17,495 bases of DNA from Gammaproteobacteria bacterium (GTDB lineage Bacteria > Pseudomonadota > Gammaproteobacteria > Pseudomonadales > Azotimanducaceae_A), in NCBI GenBank assembly GCA_012960755.1, contig DUAT01000066.1, positions 1-17,495 on the forward strand, in the 5' to 3' direction. The notes under the pieces are model-generated. The model saw only the letters and a list, made by a program, of their open reading frames with translations. It was not told the DNA's origin and searched no databases. A program made the translations under genes and the position numbers. This document shows, one piece after another, positions 7,151 through 14,286 of this stretch (the stretch's first letter is position 1; every line of letters starts with the position of its first letter).

Positions 7151-7918
7151 TTATCTCCCAGCAGTCGTACCGCCGTCGGTCGCCAGAGAAGCCCCCGTTA
7201 TATTCCGCGCTTTGTCTGACGCGAGGTAGAGGACAGCGTAGGCGATCTCCTCCGTTGAAGCGATGCGCTGCAAGGGCGAGTAGTCGATCATTTTTTGCCA
7301 AGCCGCATCTGGATCCGCTTTCTTTTTTACGCTGAGGCGGATCATGTCGGTATCGACGTAACCCGGGCAAACGCAATTAACCCGCACATCTGGTGCAATC
7401 TCCAGCGCCATTGCACGAGACATGTTGATAACGCCTCCCTTTGTCCCGCAGTAAACGGTAATCCCTGGGCAACCCTGCAATCCGGCATCCGAACCGATAT
7501 TGACGATATTGCCATTCGACTTCGTCAGCTCAGGTATAGCCGCTCGACAACAAAAGAACAGGCCCTTCAGATTGACGTCACAATGCGCGTCCCACATTTC
7601 TTCGTCACAATCGGCGATGGGCCTTCCCGCGCCGACACCTGCGTTGTTTACGAGAATGTCGAGCCCTCCAAATGCGTCAATCGACGTCTGTACCGCTGAC
7701 TCGCAGCCAGCGACGGTCCCGATATTTCCCGGTGCAGCGACGGTCTGCTCGTACTCGCCCAATCTGTCCATCGCGGCGCCGACGGACTGTTCGGTACTGC
7801 CGTTAATTGCGACTCGGGCTCCAGCATCAAGAAAGTTCCTGGCGATTTCAAAGCCAATACCACGACTGGCGCCAGTTACAAGAACGCGTTTATCTGTGAA
7901 TTCCAAGTTTGTCCCCAC
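7151..7918 (-). CDS. SDR family NAD(P)-dependent oxidoreductase
   Basis: Classical short-chain dehydrogenase, 255 residues from the GTG at 7918. It shows TGASRGIG (15-22), NNAG (91-94), catalytic Ser143 and YCGTK with Tyr156 and Lys160. Asn39 rather than Asp ends the second strand (VAING), which leaves NADP(H) use possible. The start is uncertain. GTG at 7918 has no clear ribosome binding site, whereas the TTG four codons later (7906) has GGGG about six bases upstream and would give the typical short lead EFTDKRVLVTGAS. It follows the GntR gene by 49 bases and belongs to the same run. An alcohol/ketone redox step in the operon's pathway is the natural role, but the substrate is unknown. Confidence 0.92.
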   Translation of the reverse strand: MGTNLEFTDKRVLVTGASRGIGFEIARNFLDAGARVAINGSTEQSVGAAMDRLGEYEQTVAAPGNIGTVAGCESAVQTSIDAFGGLDILVNNAGVGAGRPIADCDEEMWDAHCDVNLKGLFFCCRAAIPELTKSNGNIVNIGSDAGLQGCPGITVYCGTKGGVINMSRAMALEIAPDVRVNCVCPGYVDTDMIRLSVKKKADPDAAWQKMIDYSPLQRIASTEEIAYAVLYLASDKARNITGASLATDGGTTAGR

Positions 7919-7967
7919 TTTTTATTTCGCCTTATATTGTGGTGCATTTTTTGGAGCAACGATTTGT

Positions 7968-8723
7968 TTACCTAGACGATACGCCTGCCAGTACTGCGTC
8001 TCGCAACTCTTCCCTGGCACGCAACAAGCTAGTCATATTGTTCCGCGCGTGATCGATATGGATGGCTAGCTTTCTGGCTGCTTCATCAGAATCATGCTCT
8101 TTAATACTGATGATCAGTTCCGTGTGCTCTCGGTGAGCGATCGCAATTTCCTCAGGATGGGCGCTGGACGCGTCTACCCAGTCAACCCAGAAGAAGCACA
8201 TCACCTTGTCCATTAAATTCTGAATCGCCTGATATAACGAAGCGTTCCCGCTCGCCTTGCCGATCTGGTTATGGATCTCCAGATCCAGCTCGACGTATTT
8301 CACGAGATTCGCCGGTTTGGTATCCAGCTTTCCCAGGTCAGACAATATGCGGTCGAACACTCGAATATCCTCAGGCCGGGCATTCTTTGCAGCCAGTCTG
8401 GCCGCATTGACTTCGAGGATCTTCCGAAAATCGTAAATATCGGACACTTGTTCGACCGTATACTGACGCACGTAGTAGCCTCGACGACTACGTGCCTCGA
8501 CCAGTCCCATCATCGCCAGTCGTCCGAGTGCCTCACGCACTGGCGTGCGACTAATTCCCAGTTCCTCTGCCAGATCCCTGTCAATGAGTTTCTGTCCGGG
8601 ACTCAGAACGTTGGCGAGAATCATGTCGCGCAAGCGGCGGTAGACGGTATCGAAAAGAAGTTCAGATTTGTGAGATTGCATAGGGGCGTCGGTTCCAGCA
8701 CTATAATCGCTGCCATTTTGCAT
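7968..8723 (-). CDS. GntR-family transcriptional regulator, FCD (FadR) subfamily
   Basis: DNA-binding repressor or activator of 251 residues. A winged helix-turn-helix occupies about 22-88; its core includes LIDRDLAEELGISRTPVREAL and LVEARSRRGYYV. The FCD ligand-binding domain follows. Asp147, His151, His200 and His222 (DLEIH, HREH, HIDH) are placed as the usual metal ligands, so a carboxylate effector is likely, as for most FCD proteins. It heads the minus-strand operon and lies just downstream of the receptor gene, so it probably controls both and itself. Two starts are possible: ATG at 8723 or ATG 14 codons later (8681). The second begins MQSHKSELLFDTVYRRL, closer to the family's usual start, but neither has a strong ribosome binding site. 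Confidence 0.92.
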   Translation of the reverse strand: MQNGSDYSAGTDAPMQSHKSELLFDTVYRRLRDMILANVLSPGQKLIDRDLAEELGISRTPVREALGRLAMMGLVEARSRRGYYVRQYTVEQVSDIYDFRKILEVNAARLAAKNARPEDIRVFDRILSDLGKLDTKPANLVKYVELDLEIHNQIGKASGNASLYQAIQNLMDKVMCFFWVDWVDASSAHPEEIAIAHREHTELIISIKEHDSDEAARKLAIHIDHARNNMTSLLRAREELRDAVLAGVSSR

Positions 8724-8805
8724 TCCAACGTTTCTTTGTCAAATAATTTTTTCCGCCAAATTAATAGGCCGCCTGCTTATTGCATCACGGCTGTTAATCT
8801 TCCTT

Positions 8806-8840
8806 GTATCCGACCAGACGCTTACATACACAGGTCTGGT
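8806..8840. promoter_or_regulatory. Candidate operator upstream of the GntR gene
   Basis: A spaced inverted repeat ACCAGAC (8813-8819) and GTCTGGT (8834-8840) has 21 bases between arm starts, two helical turns. On the minus strand, CTGGTCGG (8810-8817) followed by ATACA matches the left half of FadR-type sites (TGGTC) and recurs as TTGGTCGGTATACA in the receptor promoter. As an RNA hairpin it would have a 14-base loop and no following T-run, so it does not look like a terminator. Binding is inferred only. Confidence 0.4.
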
Positions 8841-8871
8841 TGGGGCTAGCCGTATCAATAACCTATCCGTG

Positions 8872-11283
8872 TTACCAGAACCTGTGTGCGTATCTCAGTC
8901 CGACAGTCCGTGGTCGGTTCGTGGTGATAATTGATTGCCAGGTCAGAACACCGTACGGATCCCAATAGTTATCATCGTATACTGTGAGGTCCGCCCTTTC
9001 ATCAAATGCATTGTCAATAAACAGATCCAACGACCAGTCATCGTTTTGTATCCCAGTTGCAAAATTCACGATCGCGTACGAGGCCTGCGACTCCCGGCCT
9101 GACAATTTGAGTTCGTTCCATGAAGAACCGGTATAAGTTAGAGCAGCCTGAATATACCCCGGCATTGTGCCATAATTGACATTCAGGCGGCCGGTTGCGC
9201 TGTACTTTAATTCAGGCACATAAGGCATGTCCGCACCCTGCTCAGCGTCCGGCGGGTCCCCTGCCTCTTTGTCTTCAAGGTCTGTCCAGAAACTCTCCCC
9301 TAACTCAGCTTTGTTATAGGAAGCGGAAAGTGTCAGACGCAACTTTTCAGTCGGGGCGAACTCCAGGTCAAATTCGGCGCCGTTGTTTTCCGCATTACCA
9401 ACATTCTGGATGATCGTGAGAATCGAGACGTCATAATCGTGGTAGGAAAGCTGGAAATCGTCCCATTCCATCCGATAGACTGCCCCATTGAAACGCAGGC
9501 GACCATCCAGCCATGTCGTTTTCCAACCGAATTCGTAATTATCGACAAAGTCCGGGCCGTATTTCGGGACAAACTGTCCCGCGCTCTTTGCTCTATTGAC
9601 CCCACCGGCTCTGAAACCCTCGGAATACGTGGCGTACACCATCTTGTCAGCGTTCAACTGGTAGTTTACGCTGGCCTTGAAAATATTGCCGTCACCCTCA
9701 GATACATCGTCGATATTCGGAGCATTCTCGGAGCAAGGCGCTAGCAATACACCGTCTACAAAACAACCACGGCTGGCATGACCGTTGTATCCTAATAATG
9801 AGTTCTCATAGTTAAAGCGACGGTATCCGCCCACCACAGTCAGGTCATCCGTAAGGTTGTATTCGATTTCACCGAAAAATGCCGTGTCGCGGTCGACGCG
9901 ATTCTGATCCGTCTGCCATACGACTTTGTCGCCCGGGACCAATGATGGCGGCCTTATGGGCCAAATGTCGCTGCCCATCGGATCCATGCCCGGCACGTTC
10001 CAGCGCAGATCGAAGTCATGTTCCTGACGCTGATAGAAAAAGCCCGCCGTCCAGCGGAATTTTTCATCTTGGTCCGACTGCAATCTAACTTCATGGCTCT
10101 GGCGCTTGAAGGTTTCATCCCGCGAAACAAACTGATCCGAGTCCGTACAAACATAATTCGCGTAGGTGGATGTCGTCGCATGATGGTAGCAGCCTCCGGA
10201 ATCGTAGTAGTAGTAATTCTGCAGGTACTGCGCATAGCCGATGTAATCTTCTGTTCTTTCCGCATCACGATCCAATAAGCTGCCCGCATAAACTATATTG
10301 AGGCCATCAATGTCACCCTCGACGGTCATCGAGGCTTGGTACCATTGATCCTCATAGACATCAGGCGAGAATCGTTGGACCTGCAAGTCACCGACTTCAT
10401 CGGGATCATGCTGCCATACGCCGCTCGAGTCCTGTTGCTGGTAAATGATGCCGGGTGTAATCGTCCAGTTTTCGTTCAGATCGACTTTCAGTGAGGCTCG
10501 CATGCCGCTGATCTCTGCAACGTTAAAATCTTCCTCAACCAGCTCCGCGTTATCGTGCACGAACTCGGGGGTCCCGCGTAGGGTTATGGTTCCAGGAACA
10601 TTATCGATGTAGCCAGGACTTTCCTTAGTCCAGCCCACAAGCCGAATCGCAGCATTATCAGAAATTGGGATATTTGCGAAGCCCTCTACTGTATAACCAG
10701 TTGAGCCTTCCTTGACAACACTACCACTTACATCAACACCTGCTTCGAACTCGCCAATTACCGGTTTATTCGTGATGATGCGTATCGTGCCAGCCTGGCT
10801 GCTGGCGCCAAAGAACGATCCCTGTGGTCCAGCTAGGGTTTCGATGCGTGCAACATCATAGACATGCATATCGAGAACGTGATTGATCGTCGTGATCGGT
10901 TGTTCATCGAGATAAATACCAACACTGGGCATCGAGGCGGAGTGATTGCCATCACCGCCACTGGCTATGCCGCGCATGTAAACTTGAGCTATACCCGGAC
11001 GATCATATATAAATGAGACCGCCGGCAGGAAGGCAACATAGTCCTCGAATCCGTTGAGATTAAGATCTTCGATCTGCTGGTTTCCGAGCACTTGCACCGA
11101 TATGGGTACGTCCTGAAGGTTCTGTGTTCGTTTCTGTGCCGTTACGATGATTTCCTCTAACGCTGATTCCTGCGCTAGCATCGGTGCAGCCGGGTACATT
11201 GCTGCAACAACAGCGGCTGCAAGTGGCGTCAGCGCGAAACGTTTTCCTGAACGGGCTTTAGCTTTCTCTTTAGGCTTAACCAT
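8872..11283 (-). CDS. TonB-dependent outer-membrane receptor
   Basis: 803 residues, normal for the family. The signal peptide has a basic amino end (KPKEKAKARSGKR), a hydrophobic core near 18-32 and likely cleavage after MLA (about residue 37). A TonB box EEIIVTAQ (43-50) follows, then the plug with DVPISVQVL and MRGIASGG, and a beta-barrel of alternating aromatic strands ending in RYAHRFW. The terminal Trp is an acceptable outer-membrane signal, though Phe is more usual. It moves a substrate across the outer membrane using TonB/ExbBD energy. The plug and barrel resemble the catabolic, non-siderophore receptors abundant in marine gammaproteobacteria and sphingomonads. It lies upstream of the GntR operon on the same strand and divergent from the sulfotransferase. 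Substrate unknown; the neighbours suggest an organic compound, not iron. Confidence 0.95.
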   Translation of the reverse strand: MVKPKEKAKARSGKRFALTPLAAAVVAAMYPAAPMLAQESALEEIIVTAQKRTQNLQDVPISVQVLGNQQIEDLNLNGFEDYVAFLPAVSFIYDRPGIAQVYMRGIASGGDGNHSASMPSVGIYLDEQPITTINHVLDMHVYDVARIETLAGPQGSFFGASSQAGTIRIITNKPVIGEFEAGVDVSGSVVKEGSTGYTVEGFANIPISDNAAIRLVGWTKESPGYIDNVPGTITLRGTPEFVHDNAELVEEDFNVAEISGMRASLKVDLNENWTITPGIIYQQQDSSGVWQHDPDEVGDLQVQRFSPDVYEDQWYQASMTVEGDIDGLNIVYAGSLLDRDAERTEDYIGYAQYLQNYYYYDSGGCYHHATTSTYANYVCTDSDQFVSRDETFKRQSHEVRLQSDQDEKFRWTAGFFYQRQEHDFDLRWNVPGMDPMGSDIWPIRPPSLVPGDKVVWQTDQNRVDRDTAFFGEIEYNLTDDLTVVGGYRRFNYENSLLGYNGHASRGCFVDGVLLAPCSENAPNIDDVSEGDGNIFKASVNYQLNADKMVYATYSEGFRAGGVNRAKSAGQFVPKYGPDFVDNYEFGWKTTWLDGRLRFNGAVYRMEWDDFQLSYHDYDVSILTIIQNVGNAENNGAEFDLEFAPTEKLRLTLSASYNKAELGESFWTDLEDKEAGDPPDAEQGADMPYVPELKYSATGRLNVNYGTMPGYIQAALTYTGSSWNELKLSGRESQASYAIVNFATGIQNDDWSLDLFIDNAFDERADLTVYDDNYWDPYGVLTWQSIITTNRPRTVGLRYAHRFW

Positions 11284-11312
11284 TTCAAATCCTCCTTAAT
11301 CCTTTAATCCTT
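11284..11312 (-). promoter_or_regulatory. Strong, repeated Shine-Dalgarno region of the receptor gene
   Basis: On the minus strand AAGGAGG (11291-11297) stands seven bases before the receptor ATG. It is preceded by tandem AAGGATTA units, giving three SD-like purine blocks in a row. This fixes the start at 11283 and predicts high translation. Confidence 0.75.
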
Positions 11313-11421
11313 TCCTTGATATTTCCCCTTAATTCCTTGCTTAATATTAACGATACGACAGTAAAGGGCCAGGAAGCCAAACCCAGCATTTTAACCGGCC
11401 TTATCATCAAGTATCCTATTT

Positions 11422-11441
11422 GGTATACAATACTGTATACC
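11422..11441. promoter_or_regulatory. Perfect palindrome, candidate regulator operator in the receptor promoter
   Basis: GGTATACA (11422-11429) and TGTATACC (11434-11441) are exact reverse complements separated by ATAC. Each arm contains the self-complementary GTATAC. FCD-type GntR proteins often bind TnGTnnnACnA or GTATAC-like sites, so the regulator encoded at 7968-8723 is the first candidate. The site lies about 140 bases upstream of the receptor start. Confidence 0.6.
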
Positions 11442-11459
11442 GACCAATGGGCCTGTCAA
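11434..11459 (-). promoter_or_regulatory. Possible receptor promoter overlapping the palindrome
   Basis: Minus strand: TTGACA (11454-11459), 14 bases, TATACA (11434-11439). The -35 is a perfect consensus, but the spacing is shorter than the usual 16-18. The -10 lies inside the right arm of the palindrome, so a bound repressor would block it. The true -10 may be different. Confidence 0.35.
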
Positions 11460-11534
11460 GTAAAAGCTGAGTAATATAATTATTATGACAAATTTAACAA
11501 GTTAAACTGCACCGTTCTGCACCTGCGAGATATT

Positions 11535-13547
11535 ATGGTTTCAACAACCTCACAGCCCAGCGGCGACCTGAAGACCGCATTAGCACACGCATCCAGCCTG
11601 CTGCGGCAAAATCCGCACTTGGCCGAACAGCAGGCCAGAGAAATTCTCAAGGTCCACCCAAACGTAGAACCCGCTAAGAGAATTCTAGCCGTCGCGTACC
11701 GCCTACAAGGAGAGCCGGATAAAGGCCTGGCAATACTCGAACTACTGGCGAAAAAGAATGCGGATTCGGCGGATTTATTGCATGAATTGGGGCTTTGCTT
11801 GGGCGCTACCGGGCGGGGCAAAGAGGCGATAAAGTGCCTGAGACAAGCTGTTCACCTAAATCCGAAACATGCAGGCGCATGGCGTACGCTCGGCGATCAA
11901 CTCAGCGCCTACGGCGACGAAGACGAAAGCCGGCAAGCGTACGAAATGCACCTGCAGGCATCCACACGTCATCCTGAACTCGTCGATGCTGCATATCATC
12001 TTCGTACGGGTACCCTCGGTATATCTGAACGCTTAATTCGAGACGTCCTTAAGAACGACCCGGGCGACGTTATAGCAATACGGATGTTGGCCGATATTGG
12101 AATCAAGGTCGGCCAACTCGATGATGCTCAAAATCTTCTGGAGCGCTGTCTCGAATTGGCTCCAGACTTTCATCTTGCACGCCACGCATACGCCACTCTT
12201 CTTATGCAACGCAATCAACTCGAACAATCCCTGAGTGAGATCAACAGACTGTTGACGTCGGAGCCCAAGAACCCTGCCTTCATGATAGTTAAAGGTGCTG
12301 TACTTGCGCAAAAGGGAGAACATCTCCCAGCATTACAGATCTACGAAAAAGTACTCAAAAACTACCCGCGTCACGCCACAGCGCAGATGTACCATGGTCA
12401 TACGCTAAAAACAGTTGGCAAATTGGCCGAGTCGATCGACGCGTATCGAAAATCTATTGAATTGAGCCCAACGAAGATCGGCGAAGCCTACTGGAGCCTG
12501 GCGAATCTCAAAACATTTCGCTTTACTGACGAAGACATCGCCAACATGCGCGAACAGTTTCTGCCGGATACCGGCGACCCCGATGACCAGGGACACCTCG
12601 CATTTGCGCTTGGCAAGGCATTTGAAGATCTCGAAGACTTCGACCAGTCCTTTGAATATTACGAGCAGGGCAACTCGATCCGCGCACGACGTCATCGGCA
12701 CGATATAAAAACAAATATTATGGACACCGCACGCCAGATGAAGACCCTCGACGCCGCATTTTTTGCGGAGCGCAAGAATTTTGGCTGTACTGCAGCAGAT
12801 CCGATATTCGTAATAGGCCTACCTCGATCTGGATCAACGCTCGTTGAGCAGATACTGGCCAGTCATTCGCAAGTCCAAGGAACCTCTGAATTACCGGACA
12901 TAATCGCAATCTCCCGCAAGCTTGGCAGCGTTTCTCGAAAAGGCCCTGCAGGAAAGTACCCGGAGATACTTCCCGAACTGACTCAGGAAAGGTGCAAGGA
13001 ACTCGGGGAAAGTTATCTCGATACCACCCGCGTACAACGCACTAATTCACCGTATTTTATTGACAAAATGCCGAATAATTTTCGCCACATTGGCTTAATT
13101 CATCTGATTCTACCCAACGCCAAAATTGTTGACGCTCGGCGTCATCCGATGGCTGCGTGTTTTTCTGGTTTCAAGCAGCTCTTCGCGAGCGGGCAAACGT
13201 TCACCTACGACCTTACAGGCATCGGATATTACTATCGCGACTATATGAAGCTCATGGACCACTGGGACGAGGTTTTGCCAGGGCGGGTGCATCGTGTTCA
13301 ATATGAGGATATGGTCATTAATACTGAAACCCAGATTCAACGCCTACTTGAGCATTGCGGACTCGAGTTTGAGGAGCAGTGCCTGCGCTTTTATGAGACA
13401 GAACGCGCTGTGCGCACACCGAGCTCGGAGCAGGTGCGGCAGCCCGTGTATACACAAGGACTGGAACAATGGCGAAACTTTGAAACACATCTTGAGCCGT
13501 TGAAAGAAGCACTCGGGCCGCTTCTTGAGCGCTACCCAATCGACTAA
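11535..13547 (+). CDS. TPR-repeat sulfotransferase
   Basis: 670 residues in two parts. Residues about 10-330 are helical tetratricopeptide repeats; examples are LLHELGLCLGATGRGKEAIKC and TLLMQRNQLEQSLSEINRLL. Residues about 422-665 are a PAPS-dependent sulfotransferase domain. Its 5'-phosphosulfate loop is PIFVIGLPRSGSTLVEQIL (423-441) and the 3'-phosphate region is DARRHPMAACFSGFKQLF (533-550). DKMPNNF (510-516) is also a family hallmark. No signal peptide or membrane segment is visible. Such proteins are frequent beside TonB-dependent receptors in marine proteobacteria, but their acceptor is not established. The start is ATG at 11535 with GAGA about seven bases upstream. It is divergent from the receptor, sharing a 251-base intergenic region. 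The next gene starts one base after its stop (TAAtATG), indicating an operon. Confidence 0.93.
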   Translation: MVSTTSQPSGDLKTALAHASSLLRQNPHLAEQQAREILKVHPNVEPAKRILAVAYRLQGEPDKGLAILELLAKKNADSADLLHELGLCLGATGRGKEAIKCLRQAVHLNPKHAGAWRTLGDQLSAYGDEDESRQAYEMHLQASTRHPELVDAAYHLRTGTLGISERLIRDVLKNDPGDVIAIRMLADIGIKVGQLDDAQNLLERCLELAPDFHLARHAYATLLMQRNQLEQSLSEINRLLTSEPKNPAFMIVKGAVLAQKGEHLPALQIYEKVLKNYPRHATAQMYHGHTLKTVGKLAESIDAYRKSIELSPTKIGEAYWSLANLKTFRFTDEDIANMREQFLPDTGDPDDQGHLAFALGKAFEDLEDFDQSFEYYEQGNSIRARRHRHDIKTNIMDTARQMKTLDAAFFAERKNFGCTAADPIFVIGLPRSGSTLVEQILASHSQVQGTSELPDIIAISRKLGSVSRKGPAGKYPEILPELTQERCKELGESYLDTTRVQRTNSPYFIDKMPNNFRHIGLIHLILPNAKIVDARRHPMAACFSGFKQLFASGQTFTYDLTGIGYYYRDYMKLMDHWDEVLPGRVHRVQYEDMVINTETQIQRLLEHCGLEFEEQCLRFYETERAVRTPSSEQVRQPVYTQGLEQWRNFETHLEPLKEALGPLLERYPID

Positions 13548-13548
13548 T

Positions 13549-14162
13549 ATGAAAATTATTATCGTCGGCGCTTCGGGCGCTGTTGGCAAAACAGCGGTTG
13601 GTCCCCTTTCCCCACTTCATGAAATCATTCGCGTTGGCAAGAGTACCAGCGACGTGCAAATGGATATCGAGATTATCGGCAGCATCCGCGTGATGTACAG
13701 CCAAGTTGGCAAAGTCGATGCCGTGTGAGCGCGATTAGCCAGGTTCATTTTGGAGCGGTAGATGAGATGAGCAGTCAACAGTTCATGACGAGCATCAACC
13801 ACAAGGTCTTACCGCAGGTCAATCTCGTACTGGAGGGATTCGATTACGTGAATCACGGTGGGTCCTTCACGGTCGCCAGCGGTGTGATAAACCGTGACCC
13901 AATCCTAGGCGGCTCCTGCGCTGCCGCCGCCAACGGTGCACTCGATGATTTTGTTGCGGGCGCTGCGACTAATATGCCTCACGGCATTCGCATCCACACT
14001 GTCAGTCCTGAAGTATTGGAATCGTGCCGAGAAGCCTACGATGGTTTCTTTCCGTTTCACGTACATTTATCGAACGAAGCGGTTGGACTGGACTATAGAA
14101 AGGCAGTAGAAGGCTGCCTGAAGGGACAAATTATTGTTGAGGAGTATTGGCGGCAGAAATGA
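13549..14162 (+). pseudogene. Short-chain dehydrogenase-like gene with a frameshift
   Basis: Two frames together give a roughly 200-residue atypical SDR. The first (13549-13728, 59 residues) has the nucleotide-binding start MKIIIVGASGAVGKTAV and ends GKVDAV. The second, from GTG at 13725, continues with VSAISQVHFG where relatives read VVSAAGNVHFG, then QVNLVLEG, GGSFTVASG and an NGALDDFVAGAA helix. Loss of one G at 13725 (GTGTGA instead of GTGGTGA) explains the break. No slippery heptamer is present, so programmed frameshifting is unlikely; a sequencing error or recent inactivation fits better. Like others in this subgroup it has no YxxxK catalytic pair in the expected place. It is tightly coupled to the sulfotransferase stop. 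Confidence 0.75.
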
Positions 14163-14286
14163 CCCAAATTTTGAACCAGCAGAGCGAATTCTCGGAGCCC
14201 CGTACCGCCAGGAAGTCTTGCACACACGCAGGCTACATCGATAGAATTTCTTGTCCTTTAATACAACGTCAAAACAGGGACGCCCG
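14163..14286 (+). other. Intergenic spacer
   Basis: 124 bases between the SDR-like gene and the membrane/FG-GAP gene. I see no terminator or convincing promoter. The last bases hold AGGGA (14276-14280), a ribosome binding site about six bases before the ATG at 14287. Confidence 0.5.

Noticed and set aside
8813..8840. Terminator after the receptor gene
   Set aside because: The inverted repeat has only 7 bp with a 14-base loop, and no T-run follows on the minus strand.
13720..13731. Programmed frameshift in the SDR-like gene
   Set aside because: There is no X XXY YYZ slippery sequence and no evident downstream stem at the right distance; a one-base deletion is simpler.
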